Shown here: positions 1 through 4,644 of the stretch, piece by piece
How the letters are laid out: every line of letters starts with the position of its first letter
Position numbering within the stretch: the stretch's first letter is position 1
DNA from: JAKANM01 sp964356495
GTDB taxonomy: Bacteria > Patescibacteriota > Patescibacteriia > Magasanikbacterales > GWA2-37-8
NCBI GenBank assembly: GCA_964356495.1
Contig: CAYHHR010000026.1
Span: 1-12,746, forward strand
Direction of reading: 5' to 3'
DNA: 12,746 bases
The notes under the pieces: model-generated
The model's database searches: none
What the model saw: the letters and a program-made list of their open reading frames with translations, nothing else
What the model was told of the DNA's origin: nothing
Translations under genes and position numbers: made by a program

Positions 1-1909
1 AAGCGGCTTCGCGTTCCATACCGGTGCCGACGAGCGGCGCTTCCGGACGGACGCAAGGCACAGCTTGGCGCTGCATGTTCGTACCCATGAGAGCGCGCGT
101 GGCGTCATCATGTTCAAGGAAAGGAATACAACTCGTCGCGATACTCACGATCTGGTTGGACGCGACGTCGAGATATCCGACATCATCAGTGTTGGCAACG
201 CCCGGAACAGCAAAACGGCGGGCCGGTACGCTCTCGTCGAGGAAGTATCCCCTCTCGTCCATCTTCACGTTCGCGGCGGCGGAAATAATTTTTTCTTCTT
301 TGAAGGAATTCAGATAAACCACTTCGTTGGTGACGCGCGGCTTCACTGGAATTTTTTCTAATTTTTGTTTGCCTAATTTCACTGCGACTTCTTTGGTGAT
401 CTTGGTGCCATTTTCAAAACCGGCGACTTCACCGCGTAAAATTTCGCCTTCGGTTAATTTCGGATCGTTATCAACTTCACGCAAAACTTTTCGATAAGGA
501 GTCTCAATAAAACCAAACTCATTGATACGAGCAAAACTGGCGAGATGGTTGACGAGACCGATGTTCGGTCCTTCCGGAGTGGCAATCGGACAGATGCGGC
601 CGTAGTGAGTGGTATGCACGTCGCGTACTTCGAAGCCGGCGCGGTCGCGAGAAAGACCGCCAGGTCCGAGCGCCGAGAGGCGGCGTTTGTGTTCGAGCTC
701 GGCGAGCGGGTTGGTCTGATCCATGAATTGTGAAAGCTGTGAGCTCATGAAAAATTCGCGGATCGCGCTGGTCACCGGTCTGGCGTTGATAAGTTTGTTT
801 GGCGTGAGCTGATCGAGCTCATAGGTGCTCATGCGATCCTTGATGATGCGTTCCATGCGGGCGAGACCGACGCGGAAACGATTCTGGGTTAGTTCGCCGA
901 CCGCGCGGACGCGGCGGTTGCCGAGGTGATCGACATCATCGGCTTCTTCCTGAGTAATGTTGAGGCGGACAACTTCTTTCAAAACGAGGAGGAGTTTTTC
1001 GGCTGACAAAATACGGTTTTCTTTTTTGTCATAATCTTCGGCAGTATAGCCGAGATCAAATTTGGTATTGAATTTGTAAACACCGACGCGGCCGAGATCA
1101 TAGCGTTCGAAGTTGAAGAACATCGCGTAGATCAAACTCTTGGCGTTGTCGGAAGTGGCGAGATCGCCCGGGCGGATTCTCTTGTAAACTTCGATAAGAC
1201 CTTCGTCCATATTTTTGGCGAGGTCTTTCTTGATGGTAGCATCGACGAAATCAATGTTTGGGTGATTATTTACGCTCTTGAAAGCCTTGGTTAATTCCTC
1301 GTCAGTCTCAATTCCGAAAGCGCGCAGGAGCGAAGTGGCGGCGACTTTGCGTTTGCGGTCAACCTTGATCCAAATAACATTGTTCTGATCAGTTTCGATT
1401 TCGATCCAAGCGCCGCGATTCGGAATAATTTTGGCGCCATAATAACGGCGGCCGCGAACATTTTCAGCGGTGAAGAAAGCGCCGGCGCTACGAATCAGCT
1501 GTGACACCACGACACGCTCGATGCCGTTCACCACAAAAGTGCCGCGATCGGTCATGATAGGTACGTCGCCGAGATAAATTTCCTGTTTTCTGCTCTGGGA
1601 AGTGCGTTTGTTCAAAAGTCGGGTCGAAACACGGAGCGGCGCTTCAAAAGTAATATTTCTTTCGCGGCAAGTCTTCTCGTCGAAGCGCGGTTCATCGAGA
1701 TAATAATCTTCCATGTAAAGCTCAAGGTCGCGGCCGGTGAAGTCAGTGATCGGAGAAACTTCGTCGAATAATTCCTTGATGCCGAATTTCAAAAACCAAT
1801 CGTAAGAGTTTTTCTGGATCTCGACAAGGTCCGGAGTCGGCATCGAAGAAATCGGCGTCAAGAATTTGCGTTCGATCGACTTCGTTTTCTGATGTTTAAA
1901 AACTGGCAT
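1..1909 (-). CDS. rpoB: RNA polymerase beta subunit, N-terminal part (partial, cut by window edge)
   Basis: Beta subunit of RNA polymerase, which with beta' forms the catalytic core. The minus-strand frame is open from ATG at 1909 (MPVFKHQKTK...) to base 1, giving 636 codons of a protein normally about 1,100 or more residues long; the rest lies beyond the window. Diagnostic segments are visible: GTFVVNGIERVVVSQL in the protrusion/lobe part, the rifampicin-pocket cluster SSQLSQFMDQ (about 389-398), EHKRRLSALGPGG (406-418), and THYGRICPIATPEGPNIGL just after it. The pocket lies about 119 residues earlier than in E. coli, consistent with absence of the large lineage-specific insertion in the E. 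coli lobe. No Shine-Dalgarno site precedes the ATG; the leader there is AT-rich. A full-consensus promoter lies about 165 bases upstream. Identity is certain. Confidence 0.98.
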   Translation of the reverse strand, partial: MPVFKHQKTKSIERKFLTPISSMPTPDLVEIQKNSYDWFLKFGIKELFDEVSPITDFTGRDLELYMEDYYLDEPRFDEKTCRERNITFEAPLRVSTRLLNKRTSQSRKQEIYLGDVPIMTDRGTFVVNGIERVVVSQLIRSAGAFFTAENVRGRRYYGAKIIPNRGAWIEIETDQNNVIWIKVDRKRKVAATSLLRAFGIETDEELTKAFKSVNNHPNIDFVDATIKKDLAKNMDEGLIEVYKRIRPGDLATSDNAKSLIYAMFFNFERYDLGRVGVYKFNTKFDLGYTAEDYDKKENRILSAEKLLLVLKEVVRLNITQEEADDVDHLGNRRVRAVGELTQNRFRVGLARMERIIKDRMSTYELDQLTPNKLINARPVTSAIREFFMSSQLSQFMDQTNPLAELEHKRRLSALGPGGLSRDRAGFEVRDVHTTHYGRICPIATPEGPNIGLVNHLASFARINEFGFIETPYRKVLREVDNDPKLTEGEILRGEVAGFENGTKITKEVAVKLGKQKLEKIPVKPRVTNEVVYLNSFKEEKIISAAANVKMDERGYFLDESVPARRFAVPGVANTDDVGYLDVASNQIVSIATSCIPFLEHDDATRALMGTNMQRQAVPCVRPEAPLVGTGMEREAA

Positions 1910-1957
1910 AGCGGATTTTTAAAAATTTGTTATTAATATTATTTATAAACAAAAAAT

Positions 1958-1975
1958 ACTCTTGTTGATAAGAGT
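1958..1975 (-). terminator. Weak hairpin followed by U-tract in the rpoB leader (possible attenuator)
   Basis: Read on the minus strand, ACTCTT and AAGAGT form a 6-bp stem with a 6-base loop, followed after one base by six T (1951-1956). This has the shape of an intrinsic terminator but the stem is short with only two G-C pairs. It lies between the rpoB promoter and the rpoB ATG, and directly after the stop of a 16-codon ORF, so partial termination or attenuation is conceivable. Function is inference. Confidence 0.35.
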
Positions 1976-1983
1976 TTTAATTT

Positions 1984-2034
1984 TTACCGCAGTTTCAGCC
2001 TACAAAAGAACAAAGCGTAATACAACTTGGACAT
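1984..2034 (-). CDS. Possible 16-residue leader peptide upstream of rpoB
   Basis: A short minus-strand ORF, MSKLYYALFFCRLKLR then TAA, begins about 33 bases downstream of the predicted rpoB transcription start and stops 9 bases before the hairpin at 1958-1975. There is no good ribosome binding site; an AAGG lies 14 bases upstream of the ATG. An ORF this short can occur by chance. It is listed because its position between promoter and terminator-like hairpin matches the layout of translation-coupled attenuators. Confidence 0.2.
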   Translation of the reverse strand: MSKLYYALFFCRLKLR

Positions 2035-2073
2035 GAAGTTTGAATTACCTTGAAGGATTAGAAAGCTTGCACC

Positions 2074-2102
2074 ATTATATCTTTTATGATGGGAACTGTC
2101 AA
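2074..2102 (-). promoter_or_regulatory. Consensus sigma-70-type promoter of rpoB
   Basis: On the minus strand TTGACA (2097-2102) and TATAAT (2074-2079) are both exact consensus and are separated by 17 bases. The predicted start is near 2067, giving a leader of about 158 bases before the rpoB ATG. The only downstream gene on this strand is rpoB, so assignment is straightforward. Confidence 0.9.
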
Positions 2103-2116
2103 GCGAAACAAGGATT

Positions 2117-2135
2117 AATTCTTTTGTCAAGAATT
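2117..2135. repeat. AT-rich inverted repeat just upstream of the rpoB -35 box
   Basis: AATTCTT (2117-2123) and AAGAATT (2129-2135) form a 7-bp inverted repeat with a 5-base centre, about 15 bases upstream of the rpoB -35 hexamer. It could be an operator half-site pair, an UP-like AT-rich element or chance. Confidence 0.3.
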
Positions 2136-2196
2136 TTCGGCTTTTTTGGCTAGAGCTATACGAAATTCGGTGATAATTGGTGAATTTTGCAGATAG

Positions 2197-2205
2197 TTAT
2201 CCACA
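2197..2205 (+). promoter_or_regulatory. Consensus DnaA box
   Basis: TTATCCACA matches the strong DnaA-box consensus exactly. It stands alone in the gene-free stretch between rpoB and the MITE-like element; the nearest similar site is TTATCAACA (one mismatch) in the rpoB leader hairpin on the minus strand. No cluster and no dnaA or dnaN gene is present, so this does not look like an origin. It may be a titration or regulatory site, or chance. Confidence 0.35.
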
Positions 2206-2213
2206 GGGCACCA

Positions 2214-2349
2214 GGCTCCCTCCCCTTTCTAAGGGGAGGCTAGGTGGGGTTTGCCATCCTTTGCGACTCGAAAACAATGTCACGTTTGCACAAAGGAAGG
2301 CAAACCCCCTCTAACTCCCTCGCCATTTGGCGAGTGAGGGGGAGGAGCC
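2214..2349. mobile_element. MITE-like imperfect inverted-repeat element, copy A
   Basis: About 136 bp of nested palindrome. The outer ends are GGCTCC and GGAGCC. The left arm contains a small hairpin, TCCCCTT/AAGGGGA (2221-2237), and the right arm contains CTCGCC/GGCGAG (2319-2334). The inner arms TTTGCCATCCTTTG and CAAAGGAAGGCAAA pair with one mismatch around a centre of about 28 bases. It contains no credible gene. The arm sequence (CCCTCCCC, short loop, GGGGAGG, then GGTGGGG) recurs in the element at 12391-12579, so the two are one family. Mobility by a transposase acting in trans is inference. Confidence 0.7.
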
Positions 2350-2367
2350 AATGATACCAACCTTCCC

Positions 2368-2396
2368 TTGACTTTTCGCAAAAAATACGCTAGGAT
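2368..2396 (+). promoter_or_regulatory. Promoter for the hypothetical genes starting at 2433
   Basis: TTGACT (2368-2373) and TAGGAT (2391-2396) are separated by exactly 17 bases. The predicted start is near 2403, about 30 bases before the ATG at 2433. It starts just after the MITE-like element. Confidence 0.7.
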
Positions 2397-2432
2397 TTCA
2401 ACAGTTCTTTTCTCAAACAAAAGGAAGCGGCC

Positions 2433-2666
2433 ATGGCGATGACAGTCCAGGAATTGATCAAGAAGTACCGAGAACGATTTCCGAGTCATGGAGAAGCTGG
2501 CCTTCGCCCTGAACACGTGAAGTTCATCGAAGACCTGCTGCGTGTCAGCGGAAAACGGTGGAAGAAAGATACTTACCCGGCGGACATCGACGTTGCCACC
2601 AAGCTGAACGACGAAGAAGCTTTCGCCTGGCTAAAACGAATGGCCAACTTACCTGGTTGCCAGTAG
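2433..2666 (+). CDS. Small hypothetical protein, 77 aa
   Basis: No family recognised. The product, MAMTVQELIKKYRERF..., is soluble, highly charged and probably helical, with no signal peptide or membrane segment; it ends in WLKRMANLPGCQ with a single cysteine near the C terminus. The start is supported by AAGGAAG just upstream of the ATG and by a 17-base-spaced promoter at 2368-2396. Only 24 bases separate its stop from the next gene, so the two are probably co-transcribed. The coding potential looks real (balanced charge, good SD, promoter), but the role is unknown. Confidence 0.75.
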   Translation: MAMTVQELIKKYRERFPSHGEAGLRPEHVKFIEDLLRVSGKRWKKDTYPADIDVATKLNDEEAFAWLKRMANLPGCQ

Positions 2667-2690
2667 CACAAATCTTTCTCGGAGGCAGAC

Positions 2691-3176
2691 ATGTGGATCA
2701 ACGATCTTCAAAATCGATTCCTGAAGGATGGCGCTTTATTCTTCGGCTTAATGGCCGTGCTATTCGTCGCTGCTGCTTACGGATCAGCGGTGATAGTAAC
2801 CATCATGGGAACTTTAGCGCTGGTAGTTGCCGGAAAGATGATCACGACCTTTTTCAGACTGAATCATCGCGCGCGTATTTTGCCGAGATACAGAATACAC
2901 CAGGTGCTCCGCGAGCAACACATCATCCGTCCGCTCGCCAATCACCTCATGAGGGTGGCCGGCGTTCCGACACGGATTCCAGCCGGCGCGATGAATGCGC
3001 TAAAGATCGGAGACTGCCATCACACCGGAGACGGCTCACCCCTCGACTGGCCAGTGTTTTGGGACAGTCCGAATTCGTACCTGGACAGATACTACTCCTG
3101 GCGACGAACCGACAAACCGATCGTCGCCGTCCAAAATCCAGACGGAACGTGGGAGACCCAGCCAGCCTCCTACTAA
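2691..3176 (+). CDS. Hypothetical membrane protein, 161 aa
   Basis: No family recognised. After a short polar start (MWINDLQNRFLKDG) a hydrophobic stretch at about 14-54 is long enough for two membrane helices (around 14-33 and 35-54). A positively charged stretch follows (HRARILPRYRIHQ), then a hydrophilic C-terminal half rich in W, Y, P and D (for example DWPVFWDSPNSYLDRYYSW). By the positive-inside rule the C-terminal part is probably cytoplasmic. GGAGG lies five bases before the ATG. It follows the 77-aa gene by 24 bases, and a hairpin terminator follows its stop at 3200-3227. Function unknown. Confidence 0.75.
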   Translation: MWINDLQNRFLKDGALFFGLMAVLFVAAAYGSAVIVTIMGTLALVVAGKMITTFFRLNHRARILPRYRIHQVLREQHIIRPLANHLMRVAGVPTRIPAGAMNALKIGDCHHTGDGSPLDWPVFWDSPNSYLDRYYSWRRTDKPIVAVQNPDGTWETQPASY

Positions 3177-3199
3177 TTCCAGTTTCCAACATCATACCC

Positions 3200-3237
3200 G
3201 TGCCCGCGCGACAATCTCGCCGGGCACTTCCATTTTT
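3200..3237 (+). terminator. Intrinsic terminator after the 2433-3176 gene pair
   Basis: GTGCCCG-C-GCGA (3200-3211) pairs with TCGC-CGGGCAC (3217-3227) around loop CAATC, with a single bulged C. A run of five T follows at 3233-3237. It lies 24 bases past the stop at 3176, and a new promoter starts at 3242. Confidence 0.8.
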
Positions 3238-3241
3238 AGGA

Positions 3242-3270
3242 TTGACTCGACAGGTTTTCCCTGATAAATT
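3242..3270 (+). promoter_or_regulatory. Promoter for the Ala/Lys-rich protein gene
   Basis: TTGACT (3242-3247) and TAAATT (3265-3270), spacer 17 bases, lie directly after the preceding terminator and about 38 bases before the ATG at 3308. The same -35 variant, TTGACT, occurs at 2368. Confidence 0.6.
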
Positions 3271-3307
3271 TAAGCGCAGCAGTAAACCCAAGCAGGAGGC
3301 TCACAAA

Positions 3308-3724
3308 ATGAGTCAGCAACCAAGCGAACAAGTCCAGCAGCAGAAAAATCGTCTGAATCAGGCCGAAAAACTCCGTGAGGAAGCGACCGACGCAAGCAAC
3401 GAAGCGGCAGATGCCTTCGAACAGGTCGGCAGAGCGACTCACACCGTAGGCAAAAAAGCCCCCGCCAAAAAGGCGATCAAGGCGGCCGATAAAGCCGGCA
3501 AGGCAGCTGGAAAAGCCAAGGACATTTCCAAGCGATCTGCCGCGGCGGCAAGCAACTCCAACAAAAAAGATAGTGATGAAATGCACGAACTCGCTGACGA
3601 CACCGATGCCGTAGCCAAAGACGCGGCCGACTCGGCCAGCATTGCCATCGTCGTGGCCGACGAGGCCAAGGAAAGAGCGGAGATCACTCCTGCCGAAGCA
3701 GCAGAGGCCCTGAAGGACCCCTAA
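3308..3724 (+). CDS. Alanine/lysine-rich low-complexity protein, 138 aa, histone- or coiled-coil-like
   Basis: No family recognised. The frame is open for a long way upstream, but MSQQPSEQVQ is the supported start: AGGAGG lies eight bases before it and a promoter lies at 3242-3270, whereas the upstream extension overlaps the membrane-protein gene in another frame. Composition is biased to A, K, E, D and S, with no tryptophan or cysteine. The N-terminal third (about 5-40) is Q/E/A-rich and helix-forming. The centre (about 49-87) is basic, with repeats such as KAADKAGKAAGKAKD that resemble histone-H1-like tails. The C-terminal third is acidic. It is predicted to be cytoplasmic and helical or partly disordered. 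Nucleoid binding, a phasin-like coat or stress protection are guesses; none is shown. A strong terminator follows. Confidence 0.75.
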   Translation: MSQQPSEQVQQQKNRLNQAEKLREEATDASNEAADAFEQVGRATHTVGKKAPAKKAIKAADKAGKAAGKAKDISKRSAAAASNSNKKDSDEMHELADDTDAVAKDAADSASIAIVVADEAKERAEITPAEAAEALKDP

Positions 3725-3767
3725 TCCGGCGAATGTCTTCGCAACCGCATAGGCATACATCTGCCTC

Positions 3768-3801
3768 AGGCCCCCGACCAGTCGGGGGCCTAATTATTTT
3801 T
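3768..3801 (+). terminator. Strong intrinsic terminator after the Ala/Lys-rich protein gene
   Basis: AGGCCCCCGA (3768-3777) pairs perfectly with TCGGGGGCCT (3782-3791) around a 4-base loop, followed by the T-rich stretch AATTATTTTT. It lies 43 bases past the stop. Confidence 0.9.
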
Positions 3802-3818
3802 ATTTACTGTACATACCA

Positions 3819-3846
3819 TTGACAAAACGCCAAATTTGAGTATAAT
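3819..3846 (+). promoter_or_regulatory. Consensus promoter for the 211-aa hypothetical gene
   Basis: TTGACA (3819-3824) and TATAAT (3841-3846) are both exact consensus, with a 16-base spacer. The predicted start is near 3853, about 30 bases before the ATG at 3883. Confidence 0.88.
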
Positions 3847-3882
3847 GTATCCGAACCTATAGTCAACCAAGGAGAAAAAATC

Positions 3883-4518
3883 ATGAGTAGCGATCCGAAG
3901 TTCGCTTCACCTCGACAGTTGCTCCAACTCGGCGGCATGTTCACGCAGAATCTGCCAGAAAATCTATCGAGCGACACCGCTCAAGAGTGGATGGATGAAC
4001 CGGTGGAGCTTCGAAAATCCTTCGAGGAATGGCTTCGCAAAGGTATCTATGACCTCTCTCAGGTCAAAACCAGAGAGATCGAAGTCACGATCGACCCGTC
4101 TCGCTCCGTAAAGCAGTGGATCGAGGTTAGAAAAGGCCATTTCAATGATGCGGACATCACACCCTCCACCGTCGGAAAGTTTCTGACGGTGAGACGGGAC
4201 GCGACCGAACCATACAAGGCCACAGTAGTCGCGTTCAATTTCGGCTTCAGCGCAAATCTGAGGAAAGTCCTGCGCCTTCGGAATCGCCTCGGGCTAAAGC
4301 CAGTTGGGTTCGAACACGAGGCCGCCCTCGCCGAACAGCACCCGGAAATCGTGACTAAATTGGTCAAAATCGTTAATCCCGATGTCATCATCGAGTGGCA
4401 CATGGATACCTCCGGCAGCTCATACCACTCCTACCTTATGAGCAGCCGGAGTCTTGGTTCACCAGGCAATGCGGAGTTTGGGTGGTACGCCAGCACCTGG
4501 TACCTCGGTCTGAAGTAA
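3883..4518 (+). CDS. Hypothetical protein, 211 aa
   Basis: No family recognised. The start MSSDPKFASP is supported by AAGGAG nine bases... upstream (3869-3874) and by a near-perfect promoter. The protein is soluble, with no signal peptide or membrane helix. An N-terminal helical part contains EWMDEPVELRKSFEEWLRKG (about 36-55). A mixed alpha/beta part follows (about 60-180), with segments such as KQWIEVRKGHF and KATVVAFNFGF. The C-terminal part is aromatic and polar (WHMDTSGSSYHSYLMSS, then GWYASTWYLGL). It is a monocistronic unit closed by a hairpin at 4541-4566. The strong promoter and SD suggest appreciable expression. No catalytic motif could be assigned. Confidence 0.8.
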   Translation: MSSDPKFASPRQLLQLGGMFTQNLPENLSSDTAQEWMDEPVELRKSFEEWLRKGIYDLSQVKTREIEVTIDPSRSVKQWIEVRKGHFNDADITPSTVGKFLTVRRDATEPYKATVVAFNFGFSANLRKVLRLRNRLGLKPVGFEHEAALAEQHPEIVTKLVKIVNPDVIIEWHMDTSGSSYHSYLMSSRSLGSPGNAEFGWYASTWYLGLK

Positions 4519-4540
4519 CTGCTGTGCGACAACAAAAAAA

Positions 4541-4566
4541 GCCCACCCCGGGAAACTGGGGTGGGC
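4541..4566. terminator. Hairpin terminator after the 211-aa gene, stronger on the minus strand
   Basis: GCCCACCCC (4541-4549) pairs with GGGGTGGGC (4558-4566) around an 8-base loop. On the plus strand the following GATGTAATTTATT is only moderately T-rich. On the minus strand the hairpin is followed at once by seven T (complement of 4534-4540), which is the better terminator. It ends the 211-aa transcript and would block antisense transcription from the ftsK side. Confidence 0.75.
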
Positions 4567-4591
4567 GATGTAATTTATTATCCTGTTCCTC

Positions 4592-4620
4592 TTTCTCGGA
4601 GGATTTTTTTGTGCTATAAT
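4592..4620 (+). promoter_or_regulatory. Promoter of ftsK (extended -10)
   Basis: An exact TATAAT (4615-4620) preceded by TGC makes an extended -10. The -35 at 17 bases (TTTCTC, 4592-4597) is poor. The predicted start is near 4627, about 18 bases before the ATG at 4645. Confidence 0.6.
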
Positions 4621-4644
4621 ATCTGAACTTATTATTGAAAGGTT

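Noticed and set aside
24..733. Several short plus-strand ORFs over the left end
   Set aside because: They are antisense shadows of rpoB, whose minus-strand frame matches the beta subunit throughout.
1910..2432. Replication origin
   Set aside because: Only one exact DnaA box, with no box cluster, no dnaA/dnaN neighbours and no clear unwinding region.
2558..3724. A 388-codon plus-strand frame
   Set aside because: Only its last 138 codons (from 3308) have SD, promoter and distinct composition; the upstream part overlaps the membrane-protein gene in another frame and reads as an Arg/Ser-rich shadow.
3236..3760. A 174-codon minus-strand ORF
   Set aside because: Antisense of the Ala/Lys-rich gene; it crosses a terminator and a promoter and its Gly/Phe/Val-rich composition is that of a shadow frame.
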